Source of the DNA: Ricinus communis | Taxonomy: Eukaryota; Streptophyta; Magnoliopsida; Malpighiales; Euphorbiaceae | Direction of reading: 5' to 3' | DNA length: 64,000 bases | NCBI RefSeq assembly: GCF_019578655.1 | Contig: NC_063256.1 | Span: 26,770,342-26,834,341 of the forward strand | Shown: in pieces, positions 21,679-32,127 of the stretch | Layout of the letters: every line of letters begins with the position of its first letter | Position numbering within the stretch: the stretch's first letter is position 1 | Notes under the pieces: model-generated | What the model saw: the letters and a program-made list of their open reading frames with translations, nothing else | Databases searched by the model: none | Told to the model about the DNA's origin: nothing | Position numbers and translations under genes: made by a program

Positions 21679-21717
21679 TTGCTTGAGGATAAGCAAACGC
21701 TTAAGTGTGGGGTAGTT
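21679..21717 (+). promoter_or_regulatory. Hairpin plus polypurine tract, element B
   Basis: TTGCTTG-AGGA-TAAGCAA (21679-21696, one G-T pair) then CGCTTAAGTGTGGGGTAGTT directly before the LTR start TGATGAAG at 21718. About 1.46 kb downstream of the first module. Confidence 0.8.
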
Positions 21718-23056
21718 TGATGAAGATGATTCTATGCATATTTATTGACTGTTTATCAGTCGTTTATTCGTGTATTTGAGTCATATTTATTCTTGTTTAA
21801 TCGCACTTTGGTATATTTTTGAGTTTTTTAGGTTTTCGGACTCCTTGCTGGGAAATTGATTGATTTTCGGGCAGAAACCAAGCTATGTGGATGATTTATG
21901 CATATTAGATGTTTGTCGAATTCGATTCCTTATTGGCGCGCATTTTGAGGCTTTTGCATGGGCAGTTGCACGGCCTATGCATATTTGCATGGCCCGTTCC
22001 ACGGCCTCCCTTGCCCGTTGCACGGGCCGTGGCACAAGCTATGGCACTTCTGCCTATAAGTAGGCGCACGCAGAATGAGACAGGGTTCCGCTTCTGATTT
22101 TTAGACTTCTTTACGCGAGCGACCCCCCACTTCTACACCTCTGTTCTTGACATTTTGGCAGACCAACGTCATTTCAAAGGATTGATTTGGGAGATTCAAG
22201 CAAAGATTGAAGGTTCTAGACGATTGATCGAGAAATCCGAGATCCATACTTGAGGCTGGTTTCAGAGTTGGCTTGTGACATTCCCATTTCGATTTGAGAG
22301 AAGAGGGGTTACATGTTCCATTTCCTTTTCTGTTGTTTATTTCCTTTTGTATTTGTTTCTTTCATTATGAGTAGCTAGGGCTACCGAACCCATTGTGGAC
22401 CTTTGTTGATGGATTGTGCTTAGTTATTAGATTTTTATTTGCCATTCTTGTAATCTTCTTGCTGTTTAGTAATAAAGTTTGATTCAGTTAATTTGAGACG
22501 TTGAATTAATTGTCTTTTAGGTTGTTTCTTGACATTGAGAAATGCTTGTTACGACTGGAATTTGAATAGTAAGAACTAGTAGTTAACACTCAGAGATAAG
22601 GTTAATTTACTCGTCGGATTAAAAATTAACAACTTTTAATAGTTCTAAATCACGCTTAATGCTAATCTGTAATAATATGATAGGAAGAGATTCCATTAGG
22701 TTAGTGCAGGTTTAGGAACTCGGTGAGCTCGAGAGAGGAACCGAGTTCGATTCAGGATTTAGGCTAACCAAGATTGGTAATTTATAAAATCAACCTTAGA
22801 ATTCCATCACTTAGGTCCCCTTTGGGTTTGTTTCTCTTGTTGCGATTGTCTTTCGATTGTTAGTTGTTGTTCATTTATTTATTTGCATTCATAGTCATTA
22901 GTTAATTAATTTAGACTTCTCACACCTTATTTCAGACTAGATAACATAGTGAACAGTAGTAACTTTAGGTTCACCCGATCTTCAGGGATACGACCTTGAT
23001 ACTCACTAGTGCTTGGCCGCATCGATAGGTTCACTGCCTTAGGTGTAGGTTGCATC
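21718..23056 (+). mobile_element. 3' LTR of element B
   Basis: Starts TGATGAAGATGA after the polypurine tract. Contains a CACGGCC/GGCCGTG cluster at 21960-22045 and a TATA-like CTATAAGTAG at 22052. It ends at GGTTGCATC, about 12 bp short of the end seen in the 5' copy (GTAGCCCATCA), so the outer terminus is missing and no target duplication can be read. Confidence 0.9.
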
Positions 23057-23254
23057 TTAACAAACAACTAAACATATCTTATTATTAAAGCATATACTAA
23101 CCTTCCAACCTAACAATGTATATCAACTAATGCTAAACCAACACTTAAATCCATCAAACATAAACTTAACATGCTCATCTAATACATAAAGACTTCTAAA
23201 ATTAAAAATTAATAATAAAAAATAACACAAAAATAAAATAATCAAGCTTTTGTA

Positions 23255-23350
23255 AGCTTACCCTATGTGGGGTAAGCCTTAGCCCACGTAGGCTAAGCGA
23301 AAGCCCACGTGGACTAAACCTTACCCCACGTGGGGTAAGCTCCTAAAAGC
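23255..23350. repeat. Cluster of CCCACGTGGG palindromes (first)
   Basis: Four reiterations of a palindrome: CCCTATGTGGGGTAAG, TTAGCCCACGTAGGCTAAG, AAGCCCACGTGGACTAAA and TTACCCCACGTGGGGTAAG. Two contain an exact CACGTG G-box. Each could form a hairpin. Confidence 0.85.
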
Positions 23351-24127
23351 TTGGAGCTTTTGTTTTTTGGGCTTTTTTCAAAAACATTATTTTCAAATTT
23401 AATGCAGACATAATATGAGGAAACACAACCAATATGCACTTAAAACAGGTTTAATCCGAAGTTTGGGCCCTCAAGGTGATACCTTTTAATGAATCAAGGA
23501 AAAGAGTGATTTTGAGTAGCAATGGATTTGCTTAGGCTCTCAAGACACTAAAACACTCATAATAGTCTCTAAATGAGCAGAAAATAACCCTATAAAAAAA
23601 GAAATTATAAGTGGAAAAAAGAGGGTTGGGGTGTTTGGATTTTAATTAAAGGAAAATAAGATATGGGTGTTTAGAAGCTAAAGGAGGATTGATAAGTGTT
23701 CTCCTTGAGTTATTAGTGCTGGAATCGCTTATTAAGGATGATTTTGAATGGATTTTAGGATAATGAGTGAGGTAAATAGGGTTTTTGGTAATGGGTATGG
23801 TTAGGGATGGTGTTTAAGTATATGGGTGTCTGAGGAAGATGGATGAAAAGACTTTAGTGTCTCTTCAAGAGAAGGAAACAAATTCTGCCCTTTTTTCTTT
23901 TTAGGTTAGAGAGCGTCTCTTCAATTTTTTGTGGCTCTAGGGTTTTTGACTGAGAAAGAGATGATTATATATGGAAATTTTAGGGCTTTTTTGGAAGTTT
24001 AACTTTGATTGGTTGATGTTATTTAAGGGTCAAGGATTTAATATGCATTTTTAGGGTGAGGCAGATGGTAGCACGTGTCCTTAGGAGGGAATATGCCTCC
24101 TAGATTCATATTCCCATGATGATTGCA

Positions 24128-24290
24128 TTCTAGGCCTTTAGCCCACGTGGGCTAAGAAAAAGTCCATGTGGGCTCCTTACCCCCATGTGCTTAGCTCAAG
24201 GCTTAGCCCACACAGGTCCTCGCTAAGCCCATATGGGCTTGGCTTAACCCATGTGCTTTAAGCCTTAGTCCATGTGGCACAAGGTGGTTT
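24128..24290. repeat. Cluster of CCCACGTGGG palindromes (second)
   Basis: About seven degenerate copies, beginning with TTTAGCCCACGTGGGCTAAG (exact CACGTG) and followed by versions with CATGTG, CATATG or CACACAG in the centre. The drift from CACGTG to CATGTG fits loss of methylated CpG. Confidence 0.8.
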
Positions 24291-24716
24291 TGCAAGGACT
24301 TTAGGTTTTCACTTGTCTTGATTTAGGTTTTTTGGGGTTTTAGGGTCTTGGTTAGGGTTTAAGGTTTAATCAGGGTTTATGGGGTTTTACAGTCTTAGTT
24401 TTAGGGTTTTATCAATCCATTCCAGAGCTTTCAGGCCTCTTTTGGTGTCTTTCAGAGCCTTTTTCTTCTTACCTTAAAACTCACTCCACTAGACTTATCC
24501 TAGTCAAGTCATCGGACATATGTAACGAATGAGCAAAAGTTAAGTAATAACAGTTTGCCCTGCTTTAGAAAATGAATTCTTTTGGAAATTGGTTTTTTAT
24601 GCAAAACTAATTTTAAAAGAATGAGTTTGAAAATAAAGAATGAGTTTGGATAAAAGCAAAAAGGATTAAATATCACCTGATTGGCTTGATTTCTTATTCT
24701 AGAGTTTGACCTATCC

Positions 24717-24945
24717 GAGGAAGACACCATCTCGCCATTTTCCATTTTTTAGACTTGTGAAGCAGAACGCACCACCTTACTACATAAATATTCCTCGGGA
24801 GACACATCTCGCCTGTTTTGTTGAGGCAGGAAGCACCAATTCACTGTTGTTAAATGAGCCCTTATAAGGAAAACACCATCTTGCCCTCAGGATAGAAGGC
24901 ACCACCTTGCTATTTGCTCTGATTACGGGAGACACCTGTTAGAGT
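24717..24945 (+). repeat. Degenerate tandem repeat, about 70-75 bp
   Basis: Alternating GGAAGACACCATCTCGCC-like and GAAGGCACCACCTTGCT-like phrases, three full rounds (24717, 24797, 24868) and part of a fourth (24928). No frame through it looks coding. Confidence 0.65.
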
Positions 24946-24946
24946 A

Positions 24947-25509
24947 TTCCCTAAAGATAAAGAGTTGTCAGATAATCTGTGTTAATTTATACATCACCAT
25001 TGATGGCATACAATTATATTAAAGGCATTGTTCGACTCTAATGGTACGATTAGTCGGGTATTATCAAGAAATAATCCAAACCGTTAGTGATGAACACCAT
25101 GGAATGTAAACATAAATGTAAGAGAAATTATAAAGAGATTTTATAATGATAAGGTTCTCATTACGTACGTTCCTAAACTTTATTCATAGTCGATGTTTGA
25201 TTGAGAATTAGATATTGATCATTGGATATTGATCAAATGCTTGAGACACCATAATGCGTTATCATTTACTTATGAAGTAAGCAATCTGTCTCATAAGGTT
25301 GAGGAATAAATATTCTGAGATAAGCATATGGGTGCTTGTTACAAGAACAAGTTCATTGAACATGACCCCACCGAGTAGTCCATATGAAATTTACTCCAAG
25401 TGTCTATAGACAATACTCTTATGATATGTAAGACATGATCCTTAGACTTGAGATAACAATGTATTATCTTATATGAGGATTACTATATTTTGATACTATC
25501 TTATATTCT
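24947..25509 (+). mobile_element. LTR-like sequence, left part (host of solo LTR)
   Basis: Starts TGTTAGAGTATTCCC and resembles a copia-type LTR start. It resumes at 27009 after the inserted solo LTR. No coding potential. Family not determined. Confidence 0.45.
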
Positions 25510-27008
25510 TGATGGGCTAATTTGTGTTAGCTACAATCTAAGGCAGTGTACCTATCGATGCAGTCTAGCACTAATGGCGAGTATCAAGGTCGTATTCCTC
25601 GGGAAAGTGAAAGCCTAGAGTTACTTCTTTGTTCTTTGTTATATTAACCTAAGATGAATGATGAATAATTTCTAAACTAACTAATAACTACAAGCTAAGT
25701 TCTAAGGGAGATGCATGAATGAATGGATAAATGAAATAACCAAGACAAGAAAGCAAACCCAAAGGGAACCTAAACTAGTTGGTGATCAAACAAAAGATAA
25801 AGGATTGATGAATCCAATTATGCTACCCGTGGATGAATTCTTAACTGAATTCGATTTCTCTCTCGAGATAACCAAATTCCTAAACCTAATAACCTAAAGT
25901 TGGAATCTCTTCCTAACGAATGATTCTTAAATTAGCATTAAGCTTTAATCCGCCTCTATTAAGCTTTGTTAATTCTTAATCCGGCTAGTTAGTTATCCTT
26001 ATCTCTAAGTGATTATTAACCAGTTCTTGCTATTCAAAATTCCAATTACCAAATGGACTTCTCAATCACACAAAGCAATCTAAACACCACAATTCACAAC
26101 GTCTCATGAATAATGCTATCTTATTAATACTGAAAGCAAGAAGAATACAAAACCAACTCAAACAATCCAACAATATAATATTAAGCCAACATAGTAAAGA
26201 AATTCCAATGGATTTAATTAGTCTAGCTAAACATGTTCATGTTTAAAACAATCTAGGAAATCAATTACAATGAAAGAATAATGAAAATAAAACATGTACA
26301 CCCTTTTCTCTCGAATTGGATGAACAGCTCCAAATCTGGATCTACAATTTGATTAATCTCCCAAATTGCCTCTTGAATTACTCCACTACTGTTTTGCACT
26401 CGGAACCTTGCGATTATGGGATTCTTCCTCCCTACAACTCTCTCTCGCACTCAATACTGTGTAGAAACCGAACCAGCCGCCAGGGCTCTATGTCACTCCT
26501 TCCCCCTCTTTCTTTTTCTAACCCTAAAAAAATTCATTTTCCTTATATATTTTGTTTCAGCATGACCGTGGTAGCACGACCGAAGTCTAGGCCGTGCTGA
26601 AGGATCTCACCAAGTAGGTTTTCACCATGGTCGTGCCCCCACCGGTGTTGGCCACCACAAGCCGTGCTGGAGGATGTGGTGGCTACGGAAACCGTGCCCA
26701 AACCATTATTTTGAAGACCAAGTTTTGATGGTTGGTCAGGGCCAGATTCCAGGCCGTGATGGTCAGCACGGCCTTGACTCAGGCCGTGCTCAATGTGTGC
26801 AACGTGGGCTCTTGTCCGATCTTGATGAATTCTCATCCGTTTCCGCACGTATTGATCTATAATTGCTTAAACACGGATGACGGTCCTATAAATGCTCCTG
26901 AAATGCAAAAGAAGACAAAACACGGGTGATCTAGGAATAAAAGCACAATAATTGCTAAGAACATACGCAATAATATGCAAGCAAATATGTGTAAAACTAT
27001 GCACATCA
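25510..27008 (-). mobile_element. Solo LTR, A family
   Basis: 1.5 kb, TGATGTGCATAG (minus start, 27008) to GCCCATCA (25510). Collinear with the A-family LTR in reverse complement, with the CACGGCC cluster at 26560-26800 and TATA-like TATATA at about 26540. No primer site or internal region on either side. The flanks read ATTCT (25505-25509) and GTTCT (27009-27013), a 4 of 5 match that may be the target duplication with one mutation. Confidence 0.88.
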
Positions 27009-27919
27009 GTTCTCTTATTTATGGAGCTAAAAAAGGGATAGTCATTGGGTATAGTAAGAATTATATAAAGATAATAAGTTATCAATAAGGAATTCATTGT
27101 CCAAGGTAATATGTTATGGGACCTTATCCTTATGATTCTTGATATGCTTTAACATGGAAATTCTTGGCCAATATTGTATGAATGAAGATTATAAAAAGTG
27201 TTTCATAGATCTTATTCAAATGTTATATACAATTATCAAGAGTAGATATGATTAGTTAAATTATAGAGTTGACACTTGCATCCATGCTCTATGAATCAAT
27301 TAGGATAAAAGTATAATGAAAGGATTGAATTACATTGTAAGATTGTTCATTGCAAAGGTTGATTAAAGCACTTTAATCATTCCTACACATTTTGATAGTC
27401 ATGATGCATTGCAAGATGCCAATCTTCATATATGAATATGGATTAAATTAAATTAGAGTATTAACATTGGATTAAAGGAGTTTAATTCATAATCCATATT
27501 CATTACCAACATGTTAGGAACCTTTTGGGTCACACAAATAGACTTTAAGTGAGTATTAAAATGAGGCTTTAAGCTTTATGCTTAAGCTCACATATATTGG
27601 GCCTAATTAAGGTTAATTAATTAAGAGCTAATGGGCCTTATATAATGGGCCTATGATGAGTTTTATTATCCATGGATTAGTTCTTATATTAATTAAAATT
27701 TATTTAGGATAACAAAGCCCAACTTAAAGTAAGTTAGGATTTTATAGAAATTCTAAACCTATAAGGACTTTGATTAAAGGCCATATATATAGAAAGAGAT
27801 GTATATGGGACGACGAAGGTTAAGAAAGAAGGTTGGTGGCACATTTAAGAAAGAAAAACATTTTCTTTGAGATCATCCTTTTCTCTGGCTTTCTGATCTT
27901 CTTAGGGGTATGACAAGTG
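27009..27919 (+). mobile_element. LTR-like sequence, right part
   Basis: Continuation of the host of the solo LTR. Contains a TATA-like CATATATATAG at about 27782 followed by a purine-rich leader, as in the promoter part of an LTR. Right end is not defined. Confidence 0.4.
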
Positions 27920-29461
27920 CTAAAGGCACTTACTTTTGAGCTTTATTTTATATTAATTTTACCTTTAATTGAGTTTGATTTGTTTGTTCAAGCTTGATTT
28001 TCAGTTCTTTTAGGCATTTTGAGGATAACACATGTTAAGGAGTTAAATGGAATCGAAAAGCATGAGAATTGGGCAAAGGAAAGGCATATTTATCCAAAGT
28101 TCATTCTGACATGAGAAGCCACACGGCCATGTGGCCTTCCTATGTGAGTTATGAAAAATGGCAAGTTGTATGAAGGGTCCACACGGGAACCTTACACGGC
28201 TGTGTGCTCCCCGTGTGGAAGAAACAAGTGAATTTCAGCATTACATAGATTTGATCGCATTAGTTTTAGTGTAGTTTTAATGATCTTACAGGTATAGAAT
28301 TGAAAAGTGGTCTGCATCAACTTTGTAGATATTGTGCAGTCTGTTTCTGTTTCGGTCAGTCTCAGTTTTTGGGCCTTTGATGAAGAACATAAGCCTCAAT
28401 TCAATTTTTACGATGTCCTAAAATAGCCTACAAAGTAAAGAACAAAAAGAGACATATTCAAGCTATGAAAAGCTAAGGACGTCACATTGCCGTGTGGTCC
28501 CTTGTCAATCATAAAATACACTATTTAAAGGAACCTTTAGGGTTGTGTTGAGAGAGCTTCGTCATTTTATTCATTTTAGAGAGAGAAACACTTAGAAACT
28601 TCATTTTTCTTTCATTTTTAGGGTTTTGATTGGTCATTTCTCAAGGAAGGACATCAATTCCTTCAACATTTTCAAGGATTGAATTCAAGATTGAAGATTA
28701 TCATCTCTAATCTTCTATGAATAGTTTGAGGTCTTCTTTCCTTAAGCTTTATTTCTTTACTGTAATGTTTAGGAACTAATTTTCTTGCTATTTGAGTTTT
28801 GATGAACTCTAATTTATTTTGTATGGATTGATTTAAAGCTAATGCAATTAATCTTTTCTATGAGTTATTTTTTCCATTTGATTACTTAATTATCTATTTC
28901 AATTGATAAGTTGACATATTAATTGGGATTTATTTTCATAAACTGATTGGAGATAACTCTTTATGAATTGATCATGTCTTAGGGATTGAGGATTGATTGG
29001 GATACTAGAGATAGATCTGCAAGATCCTTTGGTTTAATAGTTCCTTAATCTTAGATGCATGAGCTAAGTGAGTAGGTTTGAGAAGAGATTCCTCTCCCTC
29101 CTCTTAGGAATTAGGGGTTTAATCACTTGAGAAAGGTTTAAGCCTAATTTGGTGGAATGTTAGCTCAACTATTGATTGGAATTAATTGCTATTTGTTTCA
29201 TGAAATATTTAAATTATTAGGGGGATTCGCTACCTAAATAGGCTTATCATTGATAAGTTTACCAATTGTTTTAATCTTTATTTTCAAGATTGTTTTACTT
29301 TTAAATATTATTACATCCAAACAACATTTTGATTGATAAACATTAGTGTATGATTGTAGGTAGTACTCACAATTACGTCCCTAGTGGAACAATACTCTTA
29401 TTCATTATTGTATTACTTAATACGATAGGTGCACTTTGCCATGTGCGGATAGCGCGGATAA
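27920..29461 (+). mobile_element. 5' LTR of element C (approximate left end)
   Basis: Non-coding, ending just before the primer site at 29468. The last 280 bp recur at 10490-10775. Contains CACACGGCC/CCGTGTGG motifs at 28115-28240 and 28485-28500, a TATA-like CTATTTAAAGG at about 28520, and a leader after it. The left terminus was not resolved; it lies between about 27920 and 27990. Confidence 0.7.
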
Positions 29462-29467
29462 AGTATT

Positions 29468-29480
29468 TGGCGCTGTTGCC
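29468..29480 (+). promoter_or_regulatory. Degenerate tRNA-Asp primer binding site
   Basis: TGGCGCTGTTGCC, matching the first 13 bases of the Athila-type site with one change; the rest is lost. It is preceded by the element C LTR. Confidence 0.75.
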
Positions 29481-29596
29481 AAAAGATTCTTTTCTATTGT
29501 GATATTATTAGTAATTTAAAAGCTAGCGGTTTATGTCTTTATTTTTCATTTATTTTATCTTTGTTGTGTTTGTGTTTGTGTTTTCTTTAGGTACAT

Positions 29597-29956
29597 GAAT
29601 CTGTATATGACCCGAGCTAGTTTGATGGAACTATTCACTTACGAACCAGAGTCGGAAAAAACTTTGAGGAAGCAGTGAAGAGAAGAATGAGAATGAGCTT
29701 TAGCCGTAATGGTGGCGGAGTTATAGAATTAGAAGCGCCCATTGTAGTAGGAGCTAAACATCTAATGGTTTATAGGGATTCAATGATGGTAATTCAACAA
29801 GCCCTCGAGGAATGGGAAGTAAAAGAAGAGAAGTTGAATCGGTATGTCAACTATCTCAAGACTTTAGTGTGGAACTTCTCCAAGTATTCCTTTATACACT
29901 TGCCTCGGGATGCGAATCAGATGGCGGATGTGCTAGCTATTCTATCATCTATGTAG
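29597..29956 (+). pseudogene. Element C: gag start fused to Tat-type RNase H
   Basis: From 29597 the frame reads MNLYMTRASLMELFTYEPES, the look of an Athila/Tat gag start, with a stop near 29677. It then passes without protease or RT into an RNase H: GAKHLMVYRDSMMVIQQALE, EEKLNRYVNYL and FIHLPRDANQMADVLAILSS. The YRDSMMVIQQ..(E)W and HLPRDANQMAD phrases are those of the extra archaeal-like RNase H of Tat-lineage elements (usual D.S..V and H..R..N..AD). A large deletion between gag and RNase H is implied near 29700. The 29675-29956 part is an open 93-codon frame. Confidence 0.8.
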
Positions 29957-30331
29957 GTTAATCCCTCGCAGCTGTCGATGAAACCTTTGGTCATCGTGAA
30001 GTCAGGTGCACCTTGTTATCAAGGGAATCAAATTTTACAAGTTCAGATTAGACCAGAAGAAAAGCCATGATTCTACGATCTGAAAAAGTTCATAGAAGAC
30101 AGGGAGTATCTAGAAGAAGCGACAACTAAGGAAAGGTATGCGTTGGGAGTCCAAGCTAGAAATTACATCAGCCACAGGGGAGTCTTGTATAAAAGGATGA
30201 TGTCGAGTGTACATCTTTGGTATGTAACTAAAGCAGAAGTTGAAGAAGTAATGGAGGAAATACACAAAGGAGTGTGCGGGCCTCATAAGAGCGAAATTGT
30301 GTTAACCAGAAAATTTGAAAAGACTGGCTGA
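29957..30331 (+). pseudogene. Element C: integrase N-terminal region
   Basis: Continues in the same direction after a stop: PEEKP, FYDLKKFIEDREYLEEATTK, then YISHRGVLYKRMM, VTKAEVEEVMEEIHKGVCGP and HKSEIVLTRK. In Tat-type polyproteins the RNase H is followed by such a linker and the HHCC zinc-binding start of integrase (E.H.G.CG.H). It stops at 30331 before the CC pair and the DDE core, so it is truncated. Confidence 0.8.
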
Positions 30332-30959
30332 TAACAGGATTTCTATCGTGAGAAATCAAAATGTATCCATCTGGGTTTTTGCTAAATGAATGAAATTATC
30401 TTGAATTATTATCAAATACATATCCGTTTGTCATTTTACACACACTAACTGAAACAAAAACAAAACTAAAAGCTCCAAGCAAAATAAAATGAGATATGAA
30501 AAGAAGCATAATTTTTATTTCTTCTTTGCATAATTTGCATATGCATCCTTAAGATAGAGCAACTAGTTCTCGAACCAAGCAAGGCTAAGGAAAATCAATA
30601 TTTAGAGCAGCCAAATCTTCAAATAGAAGTAAGAAAAAGGAAAAAGAACAAAAAAAGCTAAGTTGAAAACCTAAAAGGGCGACTTAGGCAAAAACAGAGT
30701 TTGCTAAGTTGAAAACCTAAAAGGGTGACTTAGGCAAAAGTTAAGGCAAAAGCAAAAATAATAAAAAAAGATTTGGCTGCATGGCCTCCTTAGTGCATAA
30801 ATTCATACAAAGATAGAAAGACAAAACACGAGGGTAATCCAAAAGGCAATACATTTTATACCTCCAAAAATAAAGGTCTACATAAAGGTTTCGGGTTTTA
30901 CATTCAGAGAAAGAAAAAGTATAAGCAAAGGGAAGTCAGAAGCCGAAGTTCCCTTCCGA
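30332..30959 (+). other. 3' UTR of element C
   Basis: No gene. Holds the duplicated GCTAAGTTGAAAACCTAAAA block (30657-30742) typical of Tat/Ogre UTRs; otherwise A-rich. Confidence 0.65.
30657..30742 (+). repeat. Tandem duplication typical of Tat/Ogre UTR
   Basis: Two copies (30657 and 30703) of GCTAAGTTGAAAACCTAAAA followed by GGGYGACTTAGGCAAAA. The halves CTAAGTTG and GACTTAG are complementary, so each copy can fold on itself around AAAACC..AAAGGG. Confidence 0.8.
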
Positions 30960-31700
30960 ACCATCCATCTTATCATCTGATTCAACATCCATTGCTTGGG
31001 TCTGTAAGGCTGACAGCTGGAGAGTCAGGGTATCAATCCGTCATTGCGAAGCATCAAGATAATGCTGCTGGTCGTCTAACTGCCCCTGCAGTGCCTCATG
31101 GTCCCTCTGATGAAAACCCAAAAAAGAGAATTAGGTAGCACATTTCACACATACATTTTGCATTTCATAATTTGTTGTGGTTCTTACTCGCCAATCCTCA
31201 CTAAAGATGAAGAACTGTCTCCTCATGGCCCCAACCAATCGATGTACGTGCTCAAATTGGTCTCTGTGAAACTGTATTGTATATATGTCACTAACCTTTT
31301 CAGGAAAGCCAAAGTGATAAAAATGCAGAAGGAAAGCAAAAGCTTACATGGGTGCAGTTGCTCGGGATGAACTCTGGAGGGAAATACTGATCCATAGTGA
31401 GATGGTGCTCTATCATATTGAGTCGACTCCAATGTGAAACCATCACATCAAAAGGGAATGAGACAGCTCCTAGGACAACATTTAATGTGCCGTAGGTGGT
31501 GCCTTTGAAGTCACACCAGCGGATGAGCCTGCGACATGGGAAGGCCAGCTGTGTTGAGAAGACCATCCTTTAGTCGGCTCGCGAATAGCAGGGGCTTGGC
31601 GAACAAGCTGTAAATGGGTGAATGAAAGAGCAATACATGATAAAAAAAAAGAGAAAATTCTAAATAACTTGAGAGAATACCTAGACAACGGTGTCATCAC
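30941..31700 (-). pseudogene. Antisense, intron-bearing ORF in element C
   Basis: On the strand opposite the element three exon-like blocks are bounded by consensus splice signals. Block 1 (about 31606-31349) follows CACCCATTTACAG and ends CCAT/GTAAGC. It reads FAKPLLFASRLKDGLLNTAG and, after a frame change, WCDFKGTTYGTLNVVLGAVS to PPEFIPSNCTHV. Block 2 (about 31270-31190) follows ATACAATACAG and reads DQFEHVHRLVGAMRRQFFIF, then GCGA/GTAAGA. Block 3 (31106-30941) follows GGGTTTTCATCAG and reads DHEALQGQLDDQQHYLDASQ, one TGA, then LSALQTQAMDVESDD to a stop. The coiled-coil-like end fits extra ORFs reported antisense in Tat-lineage elements. I know no function. The frameshift and stop make this copy a pseudogene. 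Confidence 0.6.
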
Positions 31701-31745
31701 TGAGAGGTAAAGTCCTCAACAGTTGTGGGATGAACGAGGTATGAT

Positions 31746-32060
31746 TGGTTAGCACACGAGCCTAGTGACAATACTGGGGACTTTCGTGAGATTGACAAGA
31801 TAGATGTGCATCAGTTGAGACCATTACTTGAGGAACCACCAGTCCTCGAGCTGAAAGATCTTCCACAACATCTCAACTATGCATATATGGATGAGGATAT
31901 CAGGTTGCCTGTTAGTCTAGCAGCAGACTTGACACTTGAGGAGAGGGAGATGCCTTTACCCTTTCTAAGGGAGTACCTACAAGGGTTCGCTTGGAGAAAT
32001 GATGACATCAATGACTTGGCGATTGGACCGGAAAGCAAGCTAAACCCGCACACGAAATGA
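31746..32060 (+). pseudogene. Pre-RT leader ORF fragment
   Basis: Open frame WLAHEPSDNTGDFREIDKID then HQLRPLLEEPPVLELKDLPQ, HLNYAYMDEDIRLPVSLAAD, LPFLREYLQGFAWRNDDIND. It is the plus-strand relative of 33090-33533, without the gag-like start. In full Athila-type polyproteins the ELK.LP.HL.YA and L..LREY..G.AW segments lie between protease and RT. Followed by the AAGAAGCACTTTTGGGAGGC block, then abruptly by the reverse complement of a related UTR at 32128. Confidence 0.7.
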
Positions 32061-32127
32061 GGGGTTATCGAGTCCAGCTAAACGACTTGAGATAAAAAGA
32101 AGCACTTTTGGGAGGCACCCTAAATTT

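Larger units (their letters stand above)
23057..24716. other. Unclassified DNA with palindrome clusters
   Basis: No coding sequence recognised. The stretch holds two clusters of TTAGCCCACGTGGGCTAA-like palindromes (listed separately) about 0.8 kb apart and poly-G/T rich text (24300-24420). Its LTR-like character (palindrome cluster, no ORFs) is a guess; no termini were found. Confidence 0.5.

Noticed and set aside
23255..24290. CRISPR-like array from regularly repeated palindromes
   Set aside because: Repeats are degenerate, irregularly spaced and lie in a plant nuclear retroelement region.
26316..26862. Several overlapping open frames on both strands
   Set aside because: They arise from the GC-richer palindrome cluster of the solo LTR and are not shared as open frames with sister LTRs.
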